Shown: positions 16,125 through 25,925, counted from the first letter of the stretch. The stretch is 64,000 nucleotides of DNA from an uncultured Bacteroidales bacterium (GCA_902778625.1 CACYYM010000030.1:1-64000), one strand, 5' to 3'. A program made the numbers and translations. Notes: generated by a model from the letters alone, not told the origin.

Positions 16125-16604
16125 ATGAAACGAGCCATCATTCTTCCAGCCGTTGCCATCATCCTGTTGGCCACCTTTGCGGGACTAGGGTTGTTGCTGC
16201 TCTTGCTTGTCCTGCCTGTTGCTTACTTCTTTATAAACCTTCAGGAAAAAGCAGTTCCTCAACGAGTTACGTACAGTAGTGTCGAGGAAGTTGAAGCGAA
16301 GTATGGCGAGCCGGAAGATGTTGTGGTGCTTGATGCAACGAAGGCAAATGAGCTTCAGGGCGTGATTCTCTTCTATCCGGCTCAGGATAAGATGATTGTG
16401 GTGGGCGAGGAGATGAGGCTGAGCGACTTGGAGGGCGTGATGTCGAAGAACTTGGCAACACCTTATACGATTGACGAATATGCCGTAGTTATCGCGACAA
16501 AAGACCCGCAACGACCCACCATCCAGCTTCGCGTGGGCTATGATGGCGGCTTGGCTGGCGAGATTGCTGCGGAGATAGACAAGCATATCTTGAGGCCCGC
16601 ATAA
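16125..16604 (+). CDS. Hypothetical membrane-anchored protein
   Basis: 159 residues. The N-terminal 32 residues form one very hydrophobic segment (LLLLLLVLPVAYFFI). The remainder is a soluble alpha/beta domain with no recognised motif. The ATG at 16125 is chosen because it lies 28 bases after a promoter box and begins a plausible membrane anchor; an upstream ATG at 16014 would run through the terminator. Function unknown. Confidence 0.65.
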   Translation: MKRAIILPAVAIILLATFAGLGLLLLLLVLPVAYFFINLQEKAVPQRVTYSSVEEVEAKYGEPEDVVVLDATKANELQGVILFYPAQDKMIVVGEEMRLSDLEGVMSKNLATPYTIDEYAVVIATKDPQRPTIQLRVGYDGGLAGEIAAEIDKHILRPA

Positions 16605-16636
16605 TTCTTGGTTTTCCGAAGACCTTAGGTTTGTCG

Positions 16637-16760
16637 CCAAACTTAACATGGTTAAATTATAATTTTAACGTGTTAAGTTGATCATTTTAACGTGTTAAGT
16701 TGATCGTTTTAACGTGTTAAGTTTGCAAAGTCAGCGTGCCTGGTTTTCAAACTAACCAAG
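16637..16760. repeat. 22-bp-period palindrome array 3 (TTAACGTGTTAA type)
   Basis: Cores start at 16644, 16666, 16688 and 16710, exactly 22 bases apart. A degenerate AGCGTG unit continues the phase (its C at 16735) and a further weak unit sits near 16756. The left part is nearly identical to the array at 48692 onward. It lies between a hypothetical gene and purL. Confidence 0.9.
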
Positions 16761-16832
16761 AGTCATTTGTTGCTTTGATGTTTTCTTTTGAAAATATCAA
16801 AGTAGAAAATTGGTAAACACGAAATTTTGTTG

Positions 16833-16841
16833 TAAATTTGC
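16833..16841 (+). promoter_or_regulatory. -7 box (TAAATTTGC) of purL
   Basis: TAAATTTGC 25 bases before the purL ATG. No purine riboswitch is seen in the short leader. Confidence 0.6.
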
Positions 16842-16865
16842 ACGCAAATTAAAAACGACCTCAAA

Positions 16866-19800
16866 ATGATTACTTTTTTCAAGACTCCCCAGCTAAGTAT
16901 TATCGCAACCGAAAGCAAAAAGACTCTCACGAAAGCCGAAGTCGAGAAACTCTGCTGGCTGTATGGCGAAGCGAATACTGAAAAGGAAGAAAACTTGCAA
17001 GGTTATTTCATTGGACCTCGCCGCGAAATGATTACGCCTTGGAGCACCAACGCGGTGGAAATCACGCAGAACATGGCCATCGAAGGCATTTCGAGAATAG
17101 AGGAATACTACCCCGTAAAGGACGAGAATGCTGACTACGACCCCATGCTTCAAAGGCTTTATCACGGCTTGAATCAGGATATTTTTACCATCAACAAGCA
17201 GCCTGAGCCCATCCTTAGCATTGAGAACCTGGAGGAATACAACGAGAAGGAAGGTCTCGCGCTGTCCCCCGAAGAGATAGAATACCTGCATCAAGTGGAA
17301 GGACAACTTGGCAGGAAACTCACTGACAGCGAGGTCTTTGGCTTCGCTCAAATTAATAGTGAACACTGCAGGCACAAGATCTTTGGCGGAACATTTATCA
17401 TAGATGGCGAGGAAAAAGCGTCGTCTCTCTTCCAAATGATAAAGAAAACGACTCACGAGAACCCCCATCACATCATTTCTGCCTATAAGGATAATGTCGC
17501 TTTTGCTGAAGGACCGGTTGTCGAGCAGTTCGCTCCGAAGGATCACAGCACGAGCGATTACTTCGAAGTGCGTGACATAGAGAGCGTTATCAGCCTTAAA
17601 GCCGAGACACACAACTTCCCAACTACGGTCGAACCCTTCAATGGAGCTTCGACAGGAACAGGCGGCGAGATTCGCGACAGAATGGGAGGCGGCGTCGGTT
17701 CATGGCCCATCGCAGGTACTGCGGTGTATATGACGAGCTATCCTCGCACGGAGGAAGAGCGCGAATGGGAGCAGATCTTGCCTGTCAGAAAGTGGCTCTA
17801 CCAAACTCCTGAGCAGATCCTCATCAAGGCTTCGAATGGTGCTTCCGACTTCGGAAACAAGTTTGGGCAGCCACTTATCTGCGGATCTGTGCTCACTTTC
17901 GAGCATCAGGAAGGTCAAGAACAATATGCCTACGACAAAGTCATCATGCTGGCTGGTGGTGTGGGATATGGCACGAAGCGCGATTGCTTGAAGAAAAAAC
18001 CTCAGAAAGGCAATAAGATTGTGGTCGTGGGAGGTGATAACTATCGCATCGGACTTGGTGGCGGCAGCGTTTCCAGCGTGGAGACAGGTCGCTATTCGAG
18101 TGGCATCGAACTGAATGCCGTACAGCGCGCCAACCCGGAAATGCAGAAGCGAGCCAACAATCTGGTGCGTGCGCTTTGCGAAGAGGAAGTGAATCCCGTT
18201 GTCAGCATCCATGATCATGGAAGCGCAGGACACGTCAACTGCCTCTCCGAGCTTGTAGAAGAGTGTGGCGGACTCATTGATATGACGAAACTCCCTATTG
18301 GCGACCCAACACTTTCGGCTAAGGAAATCATCGCCAACGAAAGCCAAGAACGCATGGGACTCCTCATCGACGAGAAACACATCGAGCATGTTCGCAAGAT
18401 TGCAGAAAGGGAAAGAGCTCCACTTTATGTAGTCGGAGAGACGACAGGAGATGCCCATTTCGCCTTCCAACAAGGGGATGGGAAGCGACCTTTCGACCTC
18501 GATGTGGCTCAGATGTTTGGTCATAGTCCTAAGACTATCATGCGAGATAAGACGGTGGAACGTGCTTACGAGAATGTTTCTTACGACCAAAAGGACCTCA
18601 GCGAAAAGGTTGCTCGAGTGCTTCAACTTGAAGCAGTTGCTTGCAAGGACTGGCTGACCAACAAGGTGGACCGTTCTGTGACGGGCAAGGTGGCACGCCA
18701 ACAATGTCAGGGCGAACTGCAGTTGCCGCTCTCGGACTGTGGTGTGGTTGCCCTCGACTATCGTGGCGAGAAAGGTATTGCCACGGCTCTTGGCCACGCA
18801 CCACAAGCCGCTCTTGCCAATCCGGCTGCAGGAAGTGTCCTTTCTGTTGCAGAATCTCTGACAAATATCCTTTGGGCTCCGCTCGAAGAAGGACTGGATA
18901 GCGTCAGTCTTAGCGCGAACTGGATGTGGCCTTGTCGTGCTCAGGAAGGCGAGGATGCACGTCTGTATCAGGCAGTTGAAGCGTTGAGCGACTTCTGTTG
19001 TGCGCTTCAAATCAATGTTCCGACAGGCAAGGATAGCCTATCAATGACGCAGAAATACCCCGATGGAACTAAGATAATCAGCCCAGGAACAGTTATCGTT
19101 TCGAGTGGCGGTCAGGTAAGCGACATCAAGAAGGTCGTTTCGCCCGTTTTGCAGAAATGTCCCTCTACATTATATCATATAGACTTCTCGTTCGATGAAC
19201 TGCGTTTGGGTGGTTCTGCATTTGCCCAAAGCATGGGGAAGGTCGGCTCAGATGTGCCAACGGTACGCGATCCGGAGTACTTCCGCGATGCCTTCAACGC
19301 CGTTCAAGACCTGATAAAGAAGGGTCTCATCCTTGCCGGACACGACATTTCGGCAGGTGGTCTCATCACTTGTCTGCTGGAAATGTGCTTCGCAAATACA
19401 GAAGGCGGACTCGAGATAAACCTCGACAAGATGAAATGCGACGACCTAGTGAAACTCCTTTTTGCAGAGAATCCGGGCATCGTGATACAGGTTGCCGACA
19501 AGAATCGCACGGAGGTCAAGAAGTTCCTTGAGGATGCGGGAGTCGGTTACGTCAATATCGGCCGTCCTTGCGAAGAGCGTCACATCCTCATGGAAAAGGC
19601 TGGAGCACAATATCAGTTTGGCATCGATTACCTTCGTGATGTTTGGTATGCAAGCAGTTATCTGCTCGACCGCAAGCAAAGCTTCAATGGAAAGGCAAAG
19701 GAACGCTATGAAAACTACCGCAAGCAACCGCTCGAATGGAACTTCTTGCCAAGCTTCACGGGAAAACTCAGCCAGTATGGTTTGAACCCCGACCGTAGGG

Positions 19801-20567
19801 AAAAGAGTGGCGTAAAAGCAGCTATCATCCGCGAGAAAGGCACAAATGGCGAGAGGGAAATGGCCTACATGCTCTACTTGGCAGGTTTCGACGTGAAGGA
19901 TGTCATGATGACTGACCTCATTTCAGGTAGGGAAACGCTCGACGACATCAACTTCATCGTCTTCTGCGGCGGCTTCTCGAATAGCGATGTACTCGGCTCG
20001 GCAAAGGGTTGGGCAGGTGCTTTCCTTTACAATCCCAAGGCAAAAGAGGCGCTCGACCGTTTCTACAGTCGTCCCGATACCCTCTCCCTTGGCGTCTGCA
20101 ACGGGTGTCAACTCATGGTTGAACTCGGTTTGGTGGGCAGCAATAAGGCAGAGAACAAGGCTCGAATGCTACACAACGACAGCCACAAATTCGAGTCGGG
20201 CTTCGTGGGGCTTACTGTCCAGACCAATCGCAGCGTGTTGATGGGCAGCCTGAGCGGCAGCAGGTTGGGCATTTGGGTTGCTCATGGCGAAGGTAAGTTC
20301 AGCCTGCCAGGCAAGGAAGACGACTACAACATCGTCCTCAAATACAGTTATGATGGCTATCCTGCCAATCCAAATGGCAGCGATTATACTGCTGCGGGCA
20401 TCTGTTCGTCTGATGGCAGGCACTTAGCTATGATGCCACATCTGGAAAGAGCCTTCTTCCCATGGCAATGCGGCTACTATCCTACCGACCGGAAGGCCGA
20501 GGATCAAGTGACACCTTGGATTGAGGCATTCGTTAACGCAAAGAATTGGATTACCTCACACAAATAG
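16866..20567 (+). CDS. purL: Phosphoribosylformylglycinamidine synthase (large, single-chain)
   Basis: Catalyses FGAR + ATP + glutamine to FGAM in purine synthesis. The 1233 residues match the long single-polypeptide form. It has an N-terminal domain, two AIRS-like halves (HNFPTTVEPFNGASTGTGGEIRD near residue 245, and PTGKDSLSM near 725) and a C-terminal class I glutaminase domain with the catalytic cysteine in LGVCNGCQLM (about residue 1078) and the His/Glu in HGEGKF near 1140. Its stop lies 4 bases before the chromate-transporter gene, so it may be co-transcribed with it. Confidence 0.97.
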   Translation: MITFFKTPQLSIIATESKKTLTKAEVEKLCWLYGEANTEKEENLQGYFIGPRREMITPWSTNAVEITQNMAIEGISRIEEYYPVKDENADYDPMLQRLYHGLNQDIFTINKQPEPILSIENLEEYNEKEGLALSPEEIEYLHQVEGQLGRKLTDSEVFGFAQINSEHCRHKIFGGTFIIDGEEKASSLFQMIKKTTHENPHHIISAYKDNVAFAEGPVVEQFAPKDHSTSDYFEVRDIESVISLKAETHNFPTTVEPFNGASTGTGGEIRDRMGGGVGSWPIAGTAVYMTSYPRTEEEREWEQILPVRKWLYQTPEQILIKASNGASDFGNKFGQPLICGSVLTFEHQEGQEQYAYDKVIMLAGGVGYGTKRDCLKKKPQKGNKIVVVGGDNYRIGLGGGSVSSVETGRYSSGIELNAVQRANPEMQKRANNLVRALCEEEVNPVVSIHDHGSAGHVNCLSELVEECGGLIDMTKLPIGDPTLSAKEIIANESQERMGLLIDEKHIEHVRKIAERERAPLYVVGETTGDAHFAFQQGDGKRPFDLDVAQMFGHSPKTIMRDKTVERAYENVSYDQKDLSEKVARVLQLEAVACKDWLTNKVDRSVTGKVARQQCQGELQLPLSDCGVVALDYRGEKGIATALGHAPQAALANPAAGSVLSVAESLTNILWAPLEEGLDSVSLSANWMWPCRAQEGEDARLYQAVEALSDFCCALQINVPTGKDSLSMTQKYPDGTKIISPGTVIVSSGGQVSDIKKVVSPVLQKCPSTLYHIDFSFDELRLGGSAFAQSMGKVGSDVPTVRDPEYFRDAFNAVQDLIKKGLILAGHDISAGGLITCLLEMCFANTEGGLEINLDKMKCDDLVKLLFAENPGIVIQVADKNRTEVKKFLEDAGVGYVNIGRPCEERHILMEKAGAQYQFGIDYLRDVWYASSYLLDRKQSFNGKAKERYENYRKQPLEWNFLPSFTGKLSQYGLNPDRREKSGVKAAIIREKGTNGEREMAYMLYLAGFDVKDVMMTDLISGRETLDDINFIVFCGGFSNSDVLGSAKGWAGAFLYNPKAKEALDRFYSRPDTLSLGVCNGCQLMVELGLVGSNKAENKARMLHNDSHKFESGFVGLTVQTNRSVLMGSLSGSRLGIWVAHGEGKFSLPGKEDDYNIVLKYSYDGYPANPNGSDYTAAGICSSDGRHLAMMPHLERAFFPWQCGYYPTDRKAEDQVTPWIEAFVNAKNWITSHK

Positions 20568-20571
20568 TCAA

Positions 20572-21111
20572 ATGTGGGAACTGCTTAAGACATTCTTCCA
20601 GATAGGACTTTTCACGATTGGTGGCGGCTATGCTATGATTCCGCTCATCGAGCAGAAGGTTGTGGACGAGAAACATTGGGTGGGGCACGACGAGTTGCTT
20701 GACCTGATTGCCGTTGCGCAGTCGTGTCCGGGCATTTTTGCTGTGAACATCAGCATCTTCATCGGCAACAAGCGGCTGGGCAACAAGGGAGCTTTCATAA
20801 GTGCTCTTGGCACCTGTCTGCCTTCGTTCCTTTGTATCTTGCTGATAGCCCTTGTTTTCCAGCAATTTAGGGAGAATGTCTATGTCGAGCACTTCTTTCA
20901 CGGCATCCGTCCTGCCGTAGTGGCTCTCATCGCTTTGCCTGTCTTTCGCATGGCAAAGAGCGCTAAAATCAATCGTTACAACGTGTGGATTCCAATCGTG
21001 GCGGCTTTCCTGATATGGATTTTGGGCGTAAGTCCCATCTTCGTCGTCTTGGCAGCAGGCGTTTCGGGCTATGTTTACGGTAAGTATTTGAAAGACGATT
21101 TTAACTCATAA
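20572..21111 (+). CDS. Chromate transporter subunit 1 (CHR family)
   Basis: 179 residues with one CHR domain: GGGYAMIPLIEQKVVDEKHW followed by AVAQSCPGIFAVNISIFIG, then five or so membrane helices. Half-size CHR proteins work as pairs to move chromate or a related anion. The ATG at 20572 lies 4 bases after the purL stop; the earlier in-frame ATG overlaps purL. The partner gene starts 6 bases downstream. Confidence 0.9.
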   Translation: MWELLKTFFQIGLFTIGGGYAMIPLIEQKVVDEKHWVGHDELLDLIAVAQSCPGIFAVNISIFIGNKRLGNKGAFISALGTCLPSFLCILLIALVFQQFRENVYVEHFFHGIRPAVVALIALPVFRMAKSAKINRYNVWIPIVAAFLIWILGVSPIFVVLAAGVSGYVYGKYLKDDFNS

Positions 21112-21117
21112 ATAACA

Positions 21118-21699
21118 ATGATAACGCTCCTATTACAGCTTTTCTGGACCTTTTTCCTTATCGGTCTTTTCGGTTTTGGCGGGGGTTATGCCATGATTTC
21201 TATGATACAGGGCGAGGTCGTGGGACATTATCATTGGATGACTATGGGGCAGTTCACGGACATTGTTGCTGTCAGCCAAAGCACTCCGGGACCTATCGGC
21301 ATCAACTCTGCCACGTATGTCGGCTACACGGCGCTCGTCAACGCGGGTTACTCGCCAGCCTGGGGCATCCTGGGAAGCTTTATTGCAACGTTCGCGGTGG
21401 TGCTTCCGAGCTTCGTCCTGATGTTGCTCATCAGCAAGTTTCTCATGAAATACAGGAATCATTCTTCTGTCGAAAACGTCTTCAGCGCCTTACGCCCAGC
21501 CGTTGTAGGCCTGTTGTTGGCAGCAGCTTTGCTCTTGATGAACAGCGAGAACTTCAGTTCGATGAGCGAGAATCCCTGGCGTTTCTGTCTCAGCATCTTC
21601 CTTTTCTGCTTCGCTTTCATAGCCCAGAAAGTCTATCGTCTCGGCCCAATCCTCATCATTTTGCTTTGCGGATTTGCCGGCATAATACTTGGACTTTAG
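21118..21699 (+). CDS. Chromate transporter subunit 2 (CHR family)
   Basis: 193 residues with the second CHR domain: FGGGYAMISMIQGEVV, AVSQSTPGPIGINSATYVGY and a C-terminal helix cluster. Homologous to the preceding gene and expected to form an antiparallel heterodimer with it. The physiological substrate may not be chromate. Confidence 0.9.
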   Translation: MITLLLQLFWTFFLIGLFGFGGGYAMISMIQGEVVGHYHWMTMGQFTDIVAVSQSTPGPIGINSATYVGYTALVNAGYSPAWGILGSFIATFAVVLPSFVLMLLISKFLMKYRNHSSVENVFSALRPAVVGLLLAAALLLMNSENFSSMSENPWRFCLSIFLFCFAFIAQKVYRLGPILIILLCGFAGIILGL

Positions 21700-21811
21700 T
21701 CACTAATCTGCCCATTTTGCTTTCTTTTTGCTATTCCGGTTTTGAATACAAAACTGAGTGAATTTGCGTAAATTATGGAGACTTTATCGGCTCGAAAGGT
21801 CAAGTTGTACG

Positions 21812-21890
21812 ACTTCTCTAGAGTAGTTGACAAACTTCACACGTGAAGTTTTCCAACTCGACACGTCGATTTTGGTAATTTAACGTGTCT
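21812..21890. repeat. Palindrome array 4 (degenerate, about 22-bp period)
   Basis: Palindromic centres at about 21820 (CTCTAGAG), 21842 (CTTCACACGTGAAG), 21864 (TCGACACGTCGA) and 21884 (TTTAACGTG). Spacings are 22, 22 and 20 bases. Every unit has different arms, yet three are self-complementary. Confidence 0.7.
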
Positions 21891-22027
21891 TGATGACCCC
21901 CAAAATAAGGTAAAATGGCCCGTTTTACATGCAAAATCGAGCGTTTTGACTGTCTTCTCCAGAACTCCTAAAATGTAACTTCAACAAAGCCAAGTAGTTA
22001 CAAAAACCAACAAAATTCTAGAAACTG

Positions 22028-22041
22028 TGTACCTAGGTACA
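22028..22041. promoter_or_regulatory. Perfect 14-bp palindrome
   Basis: TGTACCTAGGTACA is fully self-complementary. A possible operator or processing site; there is no promoter box beside it. Confidence 0.4.
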
Positions 22042-22084
22042 GGCCCTGAATTTCGATGCCGTTTTTGGACGGTTTGGGAAATGC

Positions 22085-22121
22085 AGAGTGTAAGCAAATT
22101 ATGCCAGTTTGCTTACATTCT
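22085..22121. terminator. Hairpin between converging genes
   Basis: AGAGTGTAAGCAAA (22085-22098) pairs with TTTGCTTACATTCT (22108-22121), with one G-U pair and a 9-base loop. No long T run, but its position suggests bidirectional termination of the chromate-transporter and trp transcripts. Confidence 0.5.
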
Positions 22122-22185
22122 GTCAAGTTGAGGCAGATTTGTTGAAACCTGCCCCAATTGTGAATTGTGTATTTCGAATTGGGAA

Positions 22186-22962
22186 TTACTCTTCGAGTGC
22201 TTTGAAAAGTTCCTCAATTGCGGGGAGCGGAGCGCCGTGTTTCTCGAGCAAAGTTACAAACTTGCTGCCGATAATGGCACCTGCCGCGTTGGCCTGAGCG
22301 CTCTGTAAAGTCTGTCGGTTACTAATGCCGAAACCGATCATTCGAGGGTGCTTGAGCCCCATCTTGTCGATTCGCGAGAAGTAAGCCTGCTTGGCTTCGT
22401 CGAACTCTTTCTGTGCTCCGGTTGTGGCTGCGGAACTGACCATATAAATGAAACCATCGGTGTTCTCGTCGATGAAGCGTATCCTCTCTTCGCTCGTCTC
22501 AGGCGTGATGAGCATGATAACCCTGATATCATACTTGTCGGCTATGGGTTTCACCTCGTCCATATAGTCTTTGAAGGGCAAGTCCGGAATGATAACTCCA
22601 TCGACTCCTACTTCCTTACAGCGTCGGAAGAAAGGCTCGTAGCCCATGTGATAAATGGGATTCATGTAGCCCATCAGTATGAGGGGGAGCTTGACGCCCT
22701 GTTTCCTGAGTGGTTCCAACTGGGAAAAGAGCTTCTGAAGGCTCATTCCGTTTCGCAACGACTTAGTGGCTGCGTCCTGAATAACTGGGCCGTCTGCCAT
22801 CGGATCGCTAAAGGGAATGCCCACTTCGATGAAGTCTATGCCCTTCTGTTCCAAGGCCTTAATGATATCGCAGGTGCTTTCGAGGGTCGGATGACCAGCA
22901 CAAAAATAGAGCGAGAGCAAGCCTTTGCTCTTCTCTTGAAATATCTTGTTAATTCTGTTCAT
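22186..22962 (-). CDS. trpA: Tryptophan synthase alpha chain
   Basis: 258 residues. Cleaves indole-3-glycerol phosphate to indole, which is channelled to TrpB. The motif FIEVGIPFSDPMADGPVIQ carries the catalytic glutamate (about residue 41) and aspartate (about 52). Last gene of the trp operon; its ATG lies 14 bases inside the end of trpF. Confidence 0.96.
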   Translation of the reverse strand: MNRINKIFQEKSKGLLSLYFCAGHPTLESTCDIIKALEQKGIDFIEVGIPFSDPMADGPVIQDAATKSLRNGMSLQKLFSQLEPLRKQGVKLPLILMGYMNPIYHMGYEPFFRRCKEVGVDGVIIPDLPFKDYMDEVKPIADKYDIRVIMLITPETSEERIRFIDENTDGFIYMVSSAATTGAQKEFDEAKQAYFSRIDKMGLKHPRMIGFGISNRQTLQSAQANAAGAIIGSKFVTLLEKHGAPLPAIEELFKALEE

Positions 22963-23569
22963 AAGTCTGAATACTTTTTATGAAAGTTTTTATCTTTTCT
23001 GTATCCTTGATGCCAGGCTCGATTTCGAAGCGCGAATTGATATCGAAGCCGAGGCATTTGTCGTGATGAAACTGCCTGAGTCGCTCTGCATCTTCAGGCC
23101 CGATGCCTCCCGAAAGCAGGAAGGGTAGGGCGTTTCGGTAGTCGCGGAGGATGTCCCAACTGAATTGTTTGCCGCTTCCGCCAAAGCTTGTGCACTTTGT
23201 ATCAAAGAGAAGCAGATCGACGAAGCCTTCGTATTGACCAGCATGAGCGAGGTCCGCTTCCGAACTGATACTGATAGCTTTGATGACTTTGCAGCCCGTT
23301 TTCTCTCGAACTGCTTGGCAAAACTCTGGCGACTCCGTGCCATGAAGCTGAATGTAACTGAACTCGAAGGCCTCCATCTGCTTCTGAATCTCGTCGAGCG
23401 ATGGGTTAACAAAGACGCCAACACGTTCGCACTTAGGCAGATAGGCTGGTGCTTCGCTCACATATCTCGGCGAGCGTTCCCAACAGATGAAGCCCATCAT
23501 GTCTATACCTAAACGTTCGACTTTCCGAATGTTCTCGGCATCTCGCATTCCACAAACCTTTATTTTCAT
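22949..23569 (-). CDS. trpF: Phosphoribosylanthranilate isomerase
   Basis: 206 residues beginning MKIKVCGMRDAENI, with the catalytic cysteine in KVCGM and the aspartate in LLLFDTK (about residue 120); LLSGGIGPEDA forms the phosphate site. It is a free-standing TrpF rather than a TrpC-TrpF fusion. Overlaps trpC by four bases (ATGA) and trpA by 14 bases. Confidence 0.95.
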   Translation of the reverse strand: MKIKVCGMRDAENIRKVERLGIDMMGFICWERSPRYVSEAPAYLPKCERVGVFVNPSLDEIQKQMEAFEFSYIQLHGTESPEFCQAVREKTGCKVIKAISISSEADLAHAGQYEGFVDLLLFDTKCTSFGGSGKQFSWDILRDYRNALPFLLSGGIGPEDAERLRQFHHDKCLGFDINSRFEIEPGIKDTEKIKTFIKSIQTYEQN

Positions 23570-24354
23570 AATTGCGAAATGAAGTTCTTTAATGCTTCCC
23601 CTGGATTGTCGGTCTTCATGAAGCTTTCGCCGATGAGGAAACCTCTGTAACCTGCCTCTCGCAGCAAGCGAATAGTCTCCGAATTACCGATGCCGCTTTC
23701 GCTGACAAGCACTTTGTCTTGAGGCAGTTGGGCTGCCAAACGGAACGAGTTCTCCACGTTAGTGACAAAAGTTCCCAAGTTGCGATTGTTCACGCCAAGT
23801 GCGTCAACAGGAATGTCGGAAAAGTCAAGTTCGTGTTCTGAATGCAGTTCCAGCAGGACTTCGAGTTGCAAGTCATGAGCAAGAGCAGTAAGCGAGCGCA
23901 CCTCCTGCTTGCTGAGGTCGGCAGCGATGAGCAGTACGGCATCCGCTCCGATGTGTCGTGCTTGGAAAAGCTGGTATTCGTCTATGATGAAATCCTTGCG
24001 GAGAATGGGAATCGAGACAAGCGGTCGGGCCTTTCTTATAAAGTCGAGAGAGCCGCCAAAGTACATCTCGTCGGTCAGGATGCTGAGGGCAGCAGCCCCG
24101 TTTTGCTCGTAAGCGAGGGGAATCTCCTCTGGTTTGCCGTCCTCCTTAATCCATCCTTTCGACGGACTCTTCCTTTTGAATTCGGCGATGATGCCAAAGT
24201 CGTTCTCTGTCAAAGCTTGACTCAAGCTGCGCTTCGTCACGCCTTCAGCCATCATTTGCTCAACTTCGGCATAGAGTTTGCGAGGCGGCGTCTGCTCCTT
24301 CTGCTTGGCAACTTCGATGCGCTTATGCGCTACGATTTCTTCTAAGATGTCCAT
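23566..24354 (-). CDS. trpC: Indole-3-glycerol phosphate synthase
   Basis: 262 residues, TIM barrel. Signature FKRKSPSKGWI (about residues 59-69), then DEMYFGGS and LRKDFIIDEYQ, contains the catalytic lysines and glutamate. Converts CdRP to indole-3-glycerol phosphate. It starts 5 bases after the trpD stop. Confidence 0.96.
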   Translation of the reverse strand: MDILEEIVAHKRIEVAKQKEQTPPRKLYAEVEQMMAEGVTKRSLSQALTENDFGIIAEFKRKSPSKGWIKEDGKPEEIPLAYEQNGAAALSILTDEMYFGGSLDFIRKARPLVSIPILRKDFIIDEYQLFQARHIGADAVLLIAADLSKQEVRSLTALAHDLQLEVLLELHSEHELDFSDIPVDALGVNNRNLGTFVTNVENSFRLAAQLPQDKVLVSESGIGNSETIRLLREAGYRGFLIGESFMKTDNPGEALKNFISQL

Positions 24355-24358
24355 TTTG

Positions 24359-25354
24359 TTATGAGTTGATGTCGATAAACTTCTTCAGGCAAGCGAGGGC
24401 TTTGCCGCTTTCGAGTGACTCGCGAGCCATCGCAACGGTGTCTGTTATCGGGAGGTTCGGGTTCATCAGGCTAATGCCACAAGCTGCATTTGCAACCACG
24501 ACATCCGTCTGTGCCCGAGTCGCCTTGTTCTCAAGCACATTATCAAATATCTGCTTGGCTTCTTCGGCAGTTTTTCCTCCATAAATCTCTTCGGGTTTGA
24601 CGTAAGAGAAGCCCATTTCGATGGGTGTATAGACCTTTTCAAAGTGGCGCGTCACAAACTTAAATCCGCTCGTGAGCGATATCTCGTCGTATCCGTCGTA
24701 ACTGGTTATTACGCCATAATTGTCGCCGATTCGCTGGTGCATACTGGCATAAAGCCGCAATTGGGTTGGGTTCGCGGTGCCATGAAGCGAGTTGCGAGGC
24801 GTACAAGGATTGATGAAAGGACCAAGCAGATTGAAGCAAGTCGGCACTCCCAAAGCTTTACGAATGGGTCCGACGAACTTCATGCCAGTTGCAAAGAGCG
24901 GTGCATGGAGGTAACAAATGCCGGCTTCTTCAAGCGAACGACGCAGTTTGTCTTCTTCATCGGTGAATTTCACGCCGTGTCCCATCAGCACGTTGCTTGC
25001 ACCACTTACGCTTGTGCTTGCTCCGTTGCCGTGTTTGCTGACCTTAAAGCCCGCGCCAGCTACGACAAAACAAGCGCATGTGCTGATGTTGAAGGTGTTT
25101 TTCCCGTCACCACCAGTCCCAACAATATCGAGCGTATCATAGGCCGTGAGGTCAATATGTTTGCCCGTTTCGAGCAAACCATCGCGGAAGCCAAGCATCT
25201 CATCTACTGTCGCGCCTCTCGTTTGCATAGCCATCAGGAGCGCTGCAACCTGTTCGTGAGGAAAGACTTCGCGAGTGATGCCCACCAAGATGTCGTGGGT
25301 GTCTTGCCGAGAAAGCGTTTCGCCGGCAATGAGTCGTTGTAGGTATTGTTTCAT
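24359..25354 (-). CDS. trpD: Anthranilate phosphoribosyltransferase
   Basis: 331 residues. The PRPP loop GTGGDGKNTFNIST (about 81-94) and KHGNGASTSVSGASNVL are characteristic. Transfers phosphoribose to anthranilate. Free-standing, not fused to TrpG. Four bases separate it from trpG upstream. Confidence 0.96.
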   Translation of the reverse strand: MKQYLQRLIAGETLSRQDTHDILVGITREVFPHEQVAALLMAMQTRGATVDEMLGFRDGLLETGKHIDLTAYDTLDIVGTGGDGKNTFNISTCACFVVAGAGFKVSKHGNGASTSVSGASNVLMGHGVKFTDEEDKLRRSLEEAGICYLHAPLFATGMKFVGPIRKALGVPTCFNLLGPFINPCTPRNSLHGTANPTQLRLYASMHQRIGDNYGVITSYDGYDEISLTSGFKFVTRHFEKVYTPIEMGFSYVKPEEIYGGKTAEEAKQIFDNVLENKATRAQTDVVVANAACGISLMNPNLPITDTVAMARESLESGKALACLKKFIDINS

Positions 25355-25358
25355 TGTC

Positions 25359-25925
25359 TTAGTGCTTTAGCCAGTTCTTGATGATGGTCTTTCCCTCTTT
25401 CGTCAGGACGCTTTCGGGATGATACTGTATGCCGCGGATGTCGAAGTCACGGTGTCGGAGCGACATGATAAAGCCTTCTTCGCTCACGCTCGTCGTTTCG
25501 AGACACGATGGGAAGTCCTGCGTATCGACTACCCACGAGTGATAACGTCCGACCTCAAACGTCTTATTAAGTCCTTCGAAGAGATAATCTTCATTTGTTA
25601 TCGTGACAGGCGTGGCAACACCATGATAGACGTCGCTCAGGTTGACGAGCTTTCCGCCAAAGACTTCCCCGATAGCTTGGTGTCCAAGACACACGCCAAG
25701 GATGGGTTTCTTACCTGCAAAGGTCTTGATAACCTCGAGAAGAAGGCCTGCTTCGCTCGGTATGCCAGGTCCCGGAGAGAGTATAATCTTGTCGAAAGCC
25801 TCGAGCCTGGACATCTCGAAACGGTCGTTGCGATAGACCGTGACGTCGGCTCCAAGTTCCTTCACCAAGTGACTCAGGTTGTAAGTGAACGAGTCGTAGT
25901 TGTCTATGATTACTATCTTTTTCAT
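25359..25925 (-). CDS. trpG: Anthranilate synthase glutaminase subunit
   Basis: 188 residues. Class I glutamine amidotransferase with catalytic Cys in GVCLGHQAIGEVFGG (about residue 79) and His/Glu in QYHPESVLT (about 168-170). Supplies ammonia to TrpE. The 37-base gap from trpE holds a C-run/G-run short repeat. Confidence 0.96.
   Translation of the reverse strand: MKKIVIIDNYDSFTYNLSHLVKELGADVTVYRNDRFEMSRLEAFDKIILSPGPGIPSEAGLLLEVIKTFAGKKPILGVCLGHQAIGEVFGGKLVNLSDVYHGVATPVTITNEDYLFEGLNKTFEVGRYHSWVVDTQDFPSCLETTSVSEEGFIMSLRHRDFDIRGIQYHPESVLTKEGKTIIKNWLKH

Larger units (their letters stand above)
21700..22185. other. 486-base gap between converging genes
   Basis: No convincing gene. It contains palindrome array 4 (21812-21890), a perfect 14-bp palindrome (22028-22041) and a 14-bp-stem hairpin (22085-22121); the remainder is AT-rich without clear signals. 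Confidence 0.7.

Noticed and set aside
17700..19010. A 436-residue minus-strand frame opposite purL
   Set aside because: Shadow of purL codon usage; no motifs and purL is certain.
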